This document shows positions 18,591 to 26,395 of a stretch of 64,000 nt of DNA, in pieces; the first letter of the stretch is position 1; each line of letters opens with the position of its first letter. The notes under the pieces are model-generated. The model ran no database searches and had not been told where the DNA came from. It saw only the letters and a program-made list of their open reading frames with translations. Position numbers and translations under genes: made by a program. The stretch comes from Bacteroidales bacterium (GTDB lineage Bacteria > Bacteroidota > Bacteroidia > Bacteroidales > UBA12077), in NCBI GenBank assembly GCA_013138975.1, contig WTBR01000034.1:1-64000 (forward strand), given 5' to 3'.

Positions 18591-18787
18591 TTCAAAAAAT
18601 AATTCAATTTAGTTAAATAGTCGTGCCACGGATTCTCTTCAGAAAGAGCATAACCTTTTTGTTACTGTACAACAGCCATTACCAGATTTGCTTAATAATT
18701 GTAAAATCCGTGACACGACTTGCTAATGATCTTAGCAAAAAATAAATCAAATTATTTATAGTTCTTTTTGAAATTTAATTGGTATTA
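18591..18787. repeat. Palindromic dispersed element (TCGTGCCACGGATT family), copy 1
   Basis: A 197-bp sequence whose near-identical partner is at 28794-28989. It carries inverted repeats AGTCGTGCCACGGATT (18619-18634) and AATCCGTGACACGACT (18705-18720). It begins 39 bases after the esterase stop codon; the partner begins 62 bases after another stop codon. It has no coding capacity, so it is MITE-like or REP-like. It fills most of the 18553-18944 gap. Confidence 0.85.
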
Positions 18788-18944
18788 GGTTGAAATTAAG
18801 AACTTTGGCAATTTAGCATATTTTAATTATACGACTAATTATCAGTAGTTTGACTGTTTGTAAAATTTAACTTTGCCAAAGATTAACAAAGTATTGAATT
18901 AATAGAATGCCTGAATATTCAGGAAAATAGTGGTTTATAAAATG

Positions 18945-19178
18945 CTAACTCAACATTCGGGCTATCTGATCCTCAACAATACTTTTGAACTCATCGCAGC
19001 AAGCAGTAGTTTCTACAAAATAGATATTTGGAGCTTGAAAAACTAACTCAAATTCAATGCTTTTATCGTGTGTTTCGCATTTCATTTCGGAGATACTTGC
19101 TGAAATAATCGAAGTATATGTTTGCTTTATTGCGGGTTTAGGCTGCCCGTCAGGATTTTGAAATACAATTTTATTCAT
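18945..19178 (-). CDS. Small conserved-looking hypothetical protein
   Basis: A 77-residue acidic protein (MNKIVFQNPDGQPKPA; SEMKCETHDKSIEFELVF; ETTACCDEFKSIVEDQIARM) without signal peptide or membrane segment. It has three cysteines, two adjacent. I do not recognise the family. It is likely real because the composition is protein-like, an ATG with a short leader is present, and a 14-bp perfect palindrome CCTGAATATTCAGG (18911-18924) lies just past the stop as a possible transcript end. Its neighbours (csp gene upstream on the same strand, separate terminator) suggest an independent transcript. Confidence 0.5.
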   Translation of the reverse strand: MNKIVFQNPDGQPKPAIKQTYTSIISASISEMKCETHDKSIEFELVFQAPNIYFVETTACCDEFKSIVEDQIARMLS

Positions 19179-19369
19179 GTCTTATAGTTTATGCAACTAA
19201 TGTATGGATTAATTCAAGCATAAACAATTTTATTACTTATATTCAGATATTTAGATTGTGTTTAGTATCTGAAAACAAATAATCTCAATCTAGATACTAC
19301 TCCGAGTAGTCTTCGAGAATACTTCGACAGAGTTCAGTATTAGGCTACATACAGGTAGTAACAAAAAAA

Positions 19370-19390
19370 GCCTGTCGAAAATCGACAGGC
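19370..19390 (-). terminator. Intrinsic terminator of the cold-shock gene
   Basis: Stem GCCTGTCGA / TCGACAGGC (19370-19378, 19382-19390), loop of three A, flanked on the minus strand by a run of seven T (complement of 19363-19369). It lies 30 bases past the cold-shock gene's stop. Confidence 0.9.
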
Positions 19391-19420
19391 TTTTTAAGTA
19401 ATGTAGTTTAAATGCAAATA

Positions 19421-19612
19421 TTATATAACTTTTACGTTTACTGCGTTTAATCCTTTTTTACCTTCTTGTAATTCAAACTCAACTTGATCATCTTCGTTAA
19501 TTTCATCAATTAAACCTGATACGTGTACAAAATGTTCTTTGTTTGAATCGTCTTCTTTAATGAATCCAAATCCTTTTGACTCATTGAAAAATTTTACTGT
19601 TCCTGTGTTCAT
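19421..19612 (-). CDS. Cold-shock domain protein (CspA-like)
   Basis: A 63-residue single-domain RNA/ssDNA-binding protein. RNP1 is KGFGFI (about residues 13-18) and the RNP2 position is HFVHVS. The canonical start MNTGTVKFFNESKGFGFI and the acidic loop are typical of the CspA family. It would melt RNA secondary structure and act as an RNA chaperone in the cytoplasm. It has its own promoter (19641-19673) and terminator (19370-19390). The family name is secure; whether it is cold-induced is not readable. Confidence 0.96.
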   Translation of the reverse strand: MNTGTVKFFNESKGFGFIKEDDSNKEHFVHVSGLIDEINEDDQVEFELQEGKKGLNAVNVKVI

Positions 19613-19640
19613 TCTAAATTTTTTATTTATTATTAAAGTA

Positions 19641-19673
19641 CAAAAGTAGTATTATTAATTACTATTCTGCAAA
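19641..19673 (-). promoter_or_regulatory. Bacteroidota-type promoter of the cold-shock gene
   Basis: On the minus strand a -33 TTTG (complement of 19670-19673) is followed after 21 bases by TACTTTTG (complement of 19641-19648), a perfect TAnnTTTG -7 box. The start codon is 29 bases downstream. This is the clearest match in the window to the sigma-ABfr promoter pattern. Confidence 0.7.
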
Positions 19674-19808
19674 AAATCAGGTTTTTTTCTTATTTAATTT
19701 CAGATACTTACATTTTTTTAATTTATAAAAGCTAACATACTGCTTTTTTCAACTTTAAAAACTTCATAAGTTTCTCATAATGAATCTTAAAAAGATTCGA
19801 AATGAGAT

Positions 19809-20981
19809 TTATTTTATTTTTATATATTTTTTTAAATTGGAAGTTAGAATTTGATTTATTTCTATCTCATTTCCTTTTGATGTTTCTGCAAATAAAATTC
19901 CAAAAACAGAATATTTGATATAATCTACTTTTCTTAAATCCATTGGGTTTTCTAAGTCCTTCAATAAATTTTCGTAGTCAAAATATTCTATATCTTTTTC
20001 TTTTATTCCTGAATTATTATCTAGAATTATAATGCTATATAATTTTTCTTCTCTGGTTTTGAAAATTTCCTCCCAATCAGGTTTTTTAGCATTTAAAAAA
20101 TAGTCGTAAGAATTAATTCCGTATGCATACCACGATAAATCTCCTGTAGTACACCATCCCCCAAATCGCAATGGATTTACTTCAATAGGATGTACTTTTC
20201 TATTATCATCGATTCTTACCTCAACATGCGCAGGAAAATTTTTTAAATTTGCTTTTAAGCCTATTGTTTTTAAAAAATCAGAAATTTCACTTTTATATTC
20301 TAAAATTATTTCTTTTGATGTTGTATAAACTCTATCGCTAACATCTTTATCTGAGGTAAAAACGTGATGAAGAATATTAAGAATTACAGGTTCACCTTCA
20401 TTATTGAAATAGCAATCGATAGCATATTCTTCTCCGTTAATATATTCTTCAATAATAAAATCATTAATATCTATTACTTCTTTTGGATATAAATCCTTAA
20501 ATTCTTCGATTTCGATTTCGATTTTTCCTAAAACCTGATTCCATTCATTTTCGTTATCGACCTTATGCACCGCGATACTAAAAAAGCCTACAGCAGGTTT
20601 AATAATAAACGGAAATCTCATTTCCTTTGAATTAAGCTCTTTTAGCTCTTTGTACTTTACCTCTTTGAAAAAATAATTAGGATTTGATTCTTTCAATAAT
20701 TCTCTAAACTTTACTTTGTTTTTGAAAACGTGAATTTTTTCAGTAAGATTTGATGAATTAAAATTTTCCTCGATCCAGGCTATTGTATTTTCAGAGTTAG
20801 TATATATTGGAATGTTTGCATTTTTTTCGAATGCATTTTTTGCTTCTGTTTCACTTATCCAATTAAGAGATTCATCTGAAATCATCTTTCTTGCATTTAA
20901 AGTGTCAATAATTTGAAACTTGTTTTCTTTTATTGTTTTGATTAGAAAATCAGAAACATATGGCTTATCAATTAAAATCAT
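19809..20981 (-). CDS. ATP-grasp domain enzyme
   Basis: A 390-residue cytoplasmic ligase-like protein. An N-terminal pre-ATP-grasp region (MILIDKPYVSDFLIKTIKE) is followed by the ATP-grasp fold: MRFPFIIKPAVGFFSIAVHK (nucleotide-binding lysine), DFIIEEYINGEEYAIDCYF, and PAHVEVRIDDNRKVHPIEVN with N-PLRFGG, which supplies magnesium ligands E and N. Such enzymes join a carboxylate, activated as acyl phosphate, to an amine or thiol, as in dipeptide or peptide-modifying synthetases. No partner enzyme is adjacent. The product is therefore unknown. It seems monocistronic, between the csp gene and the oxidoreductase operon. Confidence 0.8.
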   Translation of the reverse strand: MILIDKPYVSDFLIKTIKENKFQIIDTLNARKMISDESLNWISETEAKNAFEKNANIPIYTNSENTIAWIEENFNSSNLTEKIHVFKNKVKFRELLKESNPNYFFKEVKYKELKELNSKEMRFPFIIKPAVGFFSIAVHKVDNENEWNQVLGKIEIEIEEFKDLYPKEVIDINDFIIEEYINGEEYAIDCYFNNEGEPVILNILHHVFTSDKDVSDRVYTTSKEIILEYKSEISDFLKTIGLKANLKNFPAHVEVRIDDNRKVHPIEVNPLRFGGWCTTGDLSWYAYGINSYDYFLNAKKPDWEEIFKTREEKLYSIIILDNNSGIKEKDIEYFDYENLLKDLENPMDLRKVDYIKYSVFGILFAETSKGNEIEINQILTSNLKKYIKIK

Positions 20982-21246
20982 TTTAAGTTAATTATAATTT
21001 AATGAAAAACTGCAAATATACGATGCATGGGAAAATATATCTTAGAAAAAGTAATGAATATCCTTATTCATACCTAAAATTTAATATAATGCGCATGAAA
21101 CGGTTAAAAACCTTAAGAAAAAATTGAAAAGTTTTTAGTTTACTCCTTAATGAAGCTTTTTTATAAAGGTCTGCTTGAAAAACTTTAAGAATAAAAAAGC
21201 AAGGTAAAGAAATCTATGTTAATGGGTGTTTTATTTACTTTTAATT

Positions 21247-22317
21247 TTATAAAGTTGAGTAATCGGTATATCCTGCCTCGCCAGGTGTGTAGAATAAATC
21301 GAAATTAGGATCGCTTAATTCCTTATCATGTTGCATTCTTTCTACTAAATCGGGGTTAGAAATATAAGATCGGCCAAAAGCTGCTATATGTCCTACTCCA
21401 GCTGATAATTGTTCTTCAGCTGTTGCTTTATCCAAACCACCACTTATAATAATAGTTCCACCAAAAGCTTCTTTAATTGATTGCTTGATACTTGCAGGAA
21501 CTGCAGGTGTACCCATGCTAGAATGATCCACCAAATGAATGTATACTAAATTCAATTTGCCTAATTCTGTTGCTAATTGTGTATATGCTGCGTCAATACC
21601 TTCAAAAGATCCCATGTCACTAAATACACCATAAGGAGAAAGCCTGATACCTGTTTTACTAGCGCCTATGGCTTCGGAAATTTTATGAGCTAATTCTAAA
21701 ACAAATCGGTTTCTATTTTCGAGAGAGCCACCATATTCATCTGTTCTGGTATTCGATGCAGGGTTAATAAACTGATTAGGTAGATATCCATTGGCAGCAT
21801 GCAATTCCACTCCGTCAAATCCTGCTTCAATAGCATTTTTTGAAGCAACAACATATTCATCAATTGTAGATTTAATTTCTTCAATAGTCATTTCTTTAGC
21901 TTTCGGATAATCTTGCATACCAGCGTTATCTGTATACATTTGTCCGCTTAATTTAATTGCTGATGGAGCAAGGATTTTGGCTTTAGGGCTCATATTGTTT
22001 GGATGAGAAACTCTCCCTGTATGCATTAATTGAACGAATATTTTACCATTATTTGAATGAACTGCATCTGTAGTTTTTTTCCAAGCTTCAAGCTGTTCTT
22101 GTGAGAAAATCCCCGGAATACGAGCATAACCTAATCCATTTGGAGAAGGGCTGGTTCCTTCTGTTATGATTAGCCCAGCATTAGATCTCTGTTTATAGTA
22201 TGTTGCCATTATTTCATTAGGAATATTATTAATTGCTCTTGAACGTGTCATTGGAGCCATTACTACTTTATTTTTTAATAGAATATTACCTAATTGGAAT
22301 TCTTTAAATAGTGTCAT
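21247..22317 (-). CDS. Old yellow enzyme family ene-reductase (NemA-like)
   Basis: FMN-dependent NADPH oxidoreductase of 356 residues that reduces activated C=C bonds, nitro-esters or quinone-like electrophiles. Typical blocks: VVMAPMTRSRA near the N-terminus, QLMHTGRVSHP, the ELHAANGYLPNQFINP active-site region with NxRTDEYGGS, and SGGL...GVGHIAAFGRSYISNPDL, which binds the FMN phosphate. I start at the ATG 22317 (MTLFKEFQLGN); the longer frame upstream overlaps the next gene and is not family-like. It is the last gene of a three-gene operon (SDR, lipidated glyoxalase-fold protein, OYE) with 30-40 bp gaps, suggesting joint handling of a reactive carbonyl or electrophile. Confidence 0.93.
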   Translation of the reverse strand: MTLFKEFQLGNILLKNKVVMAPMTRSRAINNIPNEIMATYYKQRSNAGLIITEGTSPSPNGLGYARIPGIFSQEQLEAWKKTTDAVHSNNGKIFVQLMHTGRVSHPNNMSPKAKILAPSAIKLSGQMYTDNAGMQDYPKAKEMTIEEIKSTIDEYVVASKNAIEAGFDGVELHAANGYLPNQFINPASNTRTDEYGGSLENRNRFVLELAHKISEAIGASKTGIRLSPYGVFSDMGSFEGIDAAYTQLATELGKLNLVYIHLVDHSSMGTPAVPASIKQSIKEAFGGTIIISGGLDKATAEEQLSAGVGHIAAFGRSYISNPDLVERMQHDKELSDPNFDLFYTPGEAGYTDYSTL

Positions 22318-22354
22318 AAGTTTATTTTTGTAAATTATATATTTCTTGTTTAAT

Positions 22355-22915
22355 TTATTTGGTTGTTTCTCCACCCATTTCAGTAAAAAAGCTATCCTTG
22401 GGTTCCCATAACTCAATTTTGTTTCCTTCTAAATCCATAATATGAACGAATTTCCCGTATCCAAATTCTTCGATTTCGTCTAATACATTCACGCCGTTTG
22501 CTTTGAGTTTTCTTACCAATCCTTCAATATTTTGTACTCTGTAATTTATCATAAATTCTTTCTCAGACGGGTCGAAGTAATCTGTCTCTTCTTCAAATGG
22601 ATTCCAATTAAGATAATTGATTTCTTCGGGTCGATTAGCATTTCTAAACTCGAAAGGTGAACCAAAGTTATTTATTGCAAATCCTAAGTTTTCACCATAC
22701 CATTCCCTTGTTTCCTTAGGATTTTTCGAACGGAAGAAAATTCCACCAATGCCTGTAACTTTTGGTGTTGTATCGTTCATAATAGTCTCTTTTTGGTCTG
22801 TTTTATCAATGTGCTCGCTTTTAATTTCATCTTTATTAGTCACAGTATTACAACTTGTGGCCAAAAAAAGCAAAAACAGAATTTTAGTCAGTTTTTTCAA
22901 TATTCTATTTTTCAT
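22355..22915 (-). CDS. Lipoprotein with VOC (glyoxalase/bleomycin-resistance) domain
   Basis: A 186-residue protein with a lipoprotein signal: basic start MKNRILKKLTK, hydrophobic core, lipobox LATSC with C22. After a short linker ending in MNDTTPKVTGIGGIFFRSKN comes one VOC domain (about 52-175; IGGIFFRSKNPKETREWYGE; HIMDLEGNKIELWEP, with the metal-ligand glutamate in IELWEP). Homologues I know are cytoplasmic and start at the MNDTTPKV methionine, so the signal peptide is an extra. A start at that internal methionine (residue 46) is possible and would give the usual cytoplasmic form; both could be made. Second gene of the SDR-VOC-OYE operon. Confidence 0.82.
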   Translation of the reverse strand: MKNRILKKLTKILFLLFLATSCNTVTNKDEIKSEHIDKTDQKETIMNDTTPKVTGIGGIFFRSKNPKETREWYGENLGFAINNFGSPFEFRNANRPEEINYLNWNPFEEETDYFDPSEKEFMINYRVQNIEGLVRKLKANGVNVLDEIEEFGYGKFVHIMDLEGNKIELWEPKDSFFTEMGGETTK

Positions 22916-22947
22916 TACAAGTCTATAGAAAACAGCATAAATAAAAA

Positions 22948-23874
22948 TTAGTCCTTTATAAATTTATGAATTGCCATGTTAGCGTTGTCTTGAAATGTAT
23001 TATTCTTTAAATCTGCAAAAATTGTACTTTGGTCAATTACCGATCCTGTAAGTACAGGTTCTTTACTCCCATAAAACACACCACTTTTGTATGATTCATC
23101 AATTATTCCATCGATAAATCTTTTGGCTCCCAGTTCTAATTTATGCACCATTCCCATAAGTGGCATCAATATTGGCATCATTAAATACTTATACATGATT
23201 TTTGAAAAGAAGGGTAAGTCATCCATAACAGCAGTTCCTTTGGTTCCTCCCGGACTGATTGTGACAATACGGAGGTTTGGATTCTTTCGAGCTTCCGATG
23301 ACATCCACATAGTTGCTACGTATTTAACCAAACCGTAAGCTTGCATGGGATCAAATTCGTTTCCAAAATAGGAGCTATCGCAGATTGATGAAAATTCATC
23401 TATAGATGATGTTTTAAGATTAGGGCGATTCATACCCATTTTAGGAACACCCCTTGATGCTTCAGTTCCTGCAAACAGAGCTACTTTAGTTAACAGATTG
23501 GCCTTTACCATCTCATCAAATAAAACAACATGTCCTAAAACGTTTGTAGCAAATATTTGACTTACTCCGTCGGAAGTTTTCTGTGCCGGATTTTTACCAC
23601 CCATTCCTCCAGCATTCATAACAATTGCTTCTATGGGTTCAGTTAAAGATTTAACAGCAGATCTTACGGAATCAATATTTGATACGTCCATTAAAACAAT
23701 TTTAAATATCGATTTCCCTGTTGATTGTTCTAAGGATTGTTTTGCATGTTTTGCCTTTTCTTCATTTCTGCAAGCCAAATATATTTTTTCAGTTCCATTA
23801 AGCATTGCGAATTGTCGTGCAGTTTCTTTACCTATACCGTTATTTGCACCCGTTATTAATATACTTTTGATCAT
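22948..23874 (-). CDS. Short-chain dehydrogenase/reductase
   Basis: NAD(P)-dependent oxidoreductase of 308 residues. Cofactor motif TGANNGIGKETA at residues 8-19, NAG in IVMNAGGMGG, and the catalytic Y-x-x-x-K in AYGLVKYVATM. Like 'extended' SDRs of the protochlorophyllide-reductase/retinol-dehydrogenase type it is longer than the classical 250 residues and has a hydrophobic segment LMMPILMPLMGMV near 220-235. It heads an operon with a lipidated VOC protein and an old yellow enzyme. The substrate is unknown. No regulator gene is adjacent. Confidence 0.88.
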   Translation of the reverse strand: MIKSILITGANNGIGKETARQFAMLNGTEKIYLACRNEEKAKHAKQSLEQSTGKSIFKIVLMDVSNIDSVRSAVKSLTEPIEAIVMNAGGMGGKNPAQKTSDGVSQIFATNVLGHVVLFDEMVKANLLTKVALFAGTEASRGVPKMGMNRPNLKTSSIDEFSSICDSSYFGNEFDPMQAYGLVKYVATMWMSSEARKNPNLRIVTISPGGTKGTAVMDDLPFFSKIMYKYLMMPILMPLMGMVHKLELGAKRFIDGIIDESYKSGVFYGSKEPVLTGSVIDQSTIFADLKNNTFQDNANMAIHKFIKD

Positions 23875-24124
23875 TATTCTATCCCTATATTTAAATTAAT
23901 ACAAGATTTATTAAAATGCTTTCATCTAATTTATTTATTTAGAACAAGTATAAATAAGATTTGTTCTAAATCCGAAATAGAATATTTCTGTAGGAATTTG
24001 ATACTTATTTAGTTTCAATTGCAAAACCAAAAGCTTTTTATATCAATACCCAATTATTTTACAATAGCAGGGTTATAGCTTTTAAGCAAGTACTGTTCTA
24101 TTAAGGCACAAGCGAGACCTTAAT

Positions 24125-24254
24125 ATCCGCAAGATCTAATAGGTTTTAATTGATTAACAGGCAATTATATTGAATCGACATTCACTTATTAATGCGAAAC
24201 CTGTTAGGTCTGATTGTTTGATAATTAACTTACTGAGAAAATACTTGCGGATAT
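24125..24254. repeat. Dispersed repeat with CCTGTTAGGT palindrome, copy a
   Basis: About 130 bp, roughly 90% identical by eye to 24428-24554 in the same orientation. It includes 'ttttaattgattaacaggca', 'cacttattaatgcgaaacct' and ends in 'cttgcggat'. Together with the element at 24336-24410 it makes up most of the 23875-24704 gap, in which I see no gene. Confidence 0.8.
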
Positions 24255-24335
24255 CAGCTAGTATTTTTTTACCGATTATAATAAAAGTCGTCTTTAAATC
24301 TGCAAAGCGTGGCACGGAATCGTTTATGTAAATAG

Positions 24336-24410
24336 CGGTGGTACGACCCACTTAAATAGATGAGAACAAATTGTAAATTATTTTTGATTTTAAAAAAAGT
24401 CGTACCACCG
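24336..24410. repeat. Short palindromic element with 12-bp terminal inverted repeats
   Basis: CGGTGGTACGAC (24336-24347) and its exact inverse GTCGTACCACCG (24399-24410) enclose about 50 AT-rich bases. It is nested between the two direct copies of the repeat at 24125-24254 and 24428-24554. It resembles a minimal MITE. Confidence 0.75.
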
Positions 24411-24427
24411 TTTGCAGAACTTTAAAT

Positions 24428-24554
24428 CAGCAAGACCTGTTAGGTTTTAATTGATTAACAGGCAATTATATCAAATCGGCATTCACTTATTAATGCGAAA
24501 CCTGTTAGGTCTGATTGTTTGATAATCAACTTACTGAGAAAATACCTGCGGATT
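24428..24554. repeat. Dispersed repeat with CCTGTTAGGT palindrome, copy b
   Basis: Second direct copy of the 24125-24254 repeat. The GACCTGTTAGGTTTT core (24433-24447) recurs as AAACCTGTTAGGTCT within the same unit, and the same core forms a perfect 33-bp palindrome at 39175-39207. Confidence 0.8.
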
Positions 24555-24704
24555 TTAGGGAGACGCTTGCGTCATTAGGAGGAAAAATGATTTCCCTGTT
24601 TTATGAAATTCAATATTTACTTCAGTATCCAAGTCAATCACTTTTTTCCAATCAAATCCATGGCTATAAAGCCAAAGTAGTTTTTTAATTATACAGTTTA
24701 CAAA

Positions 24705-25751
24705 TTACTTGTCCTCACGTATTATAAATTCTATTGATTTTAATATCTGATTTGAGAAATCGTCAGGATATTCATGTCCATAATCTGAAAATACAACAAT
24801 TCTATTGGAAACTTCAAGTTTATCAAATAATACAGACATTTCTTTTTGGCTTTTTATTGCCCAATCATTTTCTCCACAAATCATTGAAATTCTTAAGCCG
24901 TTTAGTCCTGCTTCATATATTTCATCAGCTCCAAATGCTCGTGGTTTTACTGGATAAGCAAGTATTAGTCCTTGAGCTGGTAAATGATTATTAATTGCTA
25001 AATCTATAGATAACATCCCACCGGCTGATGGACCACCAAGTATTACATTTGTTGTGTCAATCATATAGTTATTGACAATATCTTTATAGATATTTTTAAT
25101 ATCTGTTATTCCCGTATTTCCAAATCTACGTTTTAATGTGTACATAAAACTTCTACCTTGAACAAATGCAACAAGATATTCTTCTTCAAGTTTTGATGAT
25201 TTCCAAAAATGCTGTTGGTCTTGAATGTTCCCAATTCCCCCATGAAATACCATAAGTAATGGATATTTCTTATTTGCATCATAATTAATAGGTTTTTGAA
25301 TATAATATTCGGCCTTTGCTTTTTCATTTGCTTTTTCGACTAATTCATTATTTTTGTTTAATAATAAATTGAATCTTTCATTACTTTTAAAGGCGTCATT
25401 GAAACGTGGATATGTTTTTCCACGCAATTGAAAAAAAACAGATATACCTGAGTTAATTAAATTTTCATACATATCTAAACATTTATCAAGTTGTTTGGTA
25501 GATATGTATAAATCTGCTAATTCAATCATAAATGATGCTTTTGAAAAACTGTTGTTTGTTTGGTTAAAAGCATCTTCAAAATTTTTAATTACAGCGATTG
25601 TATCTTGCTCGATTAATGGGAAAGTTTTTTCATATAAATTCCAAAACTCAGTTCCACTTTCTATTTGTTCTAATTCCTTAATTGTTTGACTAAACAATGT
25701 TAAACTCAATAACATTAAACAAATAGAAAAAACAATATTCTTTACTTTCAT
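24705..25751 (-). CDS. Secreted alpha/beta-hydrolase (phospholipase/carboxylesterase-like)
   Basis: A 348-residue exported hydrolase. Signal peptide at 1-21 (ICLMLLSLTLFSQ). Residues about 25-130 are helical with TPR-like spacing (MIELADLYISTKQLDKCLDM; YENLINSG). The hydrolase domain starts at KKYPLLMVFHGGIGNIQDQ (oxyanion HGG), has the nucleophile elbow GGPSAGG, an acid in CGENDWAIKS and the terminal histidine in SDYGHEYP. The layout fits predicted esterases of the phospholipase/carboxylesterase group. Single gene; substrate unknown. Confidence 0.8.
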   Translation of the reverse strand: MKVKNIVFSICLMLLSLTLFSQTIKELEQIESGTEFWNLYEKTFPLIEQDTIAVIKNFEDAFNQTNNSFSKASFMIELADLYISTKQLDKCLDMYENLINSGISVFFQLRGKTYPRFNDAFKSNERFNLLLNKNNELVEKANEKAKAEYYIQKPINYDANKKYPLLMVFHGGIGNIQDQQHFWKSSKLEEEYLVAFVQGRSFMYTLKRRFGNTGITDIKNIYKDIVNNYMIDTTNVILGGPSAGGMLSIDLAINNHLPAQGLILAYPVKPRAFGADEIYEAGLNGLRISMICGENDWAIKSQKEMSVLFDKLEVSNRIVVFSDYGHEYPDDFSNQILKSIEFIIREDK

Positions 25752-25875
25752 GATTTTTATTTTAGGGTTAATATTTCATCTAAATTAATTGTGCATTAAA
25801 TTAATAAATAGATTGAACATATAACGATTATTATTAGAAAAGATTTTATTGATACGATTTATATTAATAAGCAAT

Positions 25876-26181
25876 ATGAAAAATTTTAATTGTGCAACAG
25901 TTAAACATAAGTTGCTGGCATTGGATCAAGAAAAAAAGTCATGGAAGTTTTACAAAGTAAAGGGTGTTGAGCGTTTTCTCGTCCTAGAATTCAATAGAAG
26001 CTTTAGGTGAGAGTCTAATTTAGCATTGTTTTATAATGAGTATGAGATAGTAGGTGAAAAGAGTCACGGTTCTTATGTGTTTACAAACTGCTTTATAGGT
26101 GACAGAGAAAGAATTGTTCGAGGGACATTTAGAACGAAAGGAAAATGCGAAGCATACGTACAATTAGGGGAGAAATTTTGA
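25876..26181 (+). pseudogene. TGA-interrupted reading frame of unknown origin
   Basis: From the ATG at 25876 the frame reads MKNFNCATVKHKLLALDQEK, continues to FNRSFR, meets TGA at 26008, then goes on in the same frame ESNLALFYNEYEIVGEKSHG through CFIGDRERIVRGTFRTKGKC to YVQLGEKF and a TGA at 26179. The 101 sense codons look protein-like, but I cannot name a family. Part of it (26101-26167) resembles 35552-35614 at DNA level. It may be a decayed gene or part of a repeat. The rest of the 25752-26395 gap contains nothing recognised. Confidence 0.3.
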
Positions 26182-26395
26182 TAGGTTTTTGGCAGTATGT
26201 TGTGTTTACGTGGGTTTACAAAAGTATTTGCAATAATTTTAAGAAAGCTATTAATTCTTTTTTGAAAGACCTCAAATAAATTGGGTTTTAAAATATATGT
26301 ATAAATAAATTTAATCAATTTTTGAAACAATAAGAGTGAATTATAAGTATACAAAAGTTAGCGAATGATTAAAATCATTAAACAATAATGCCTTT

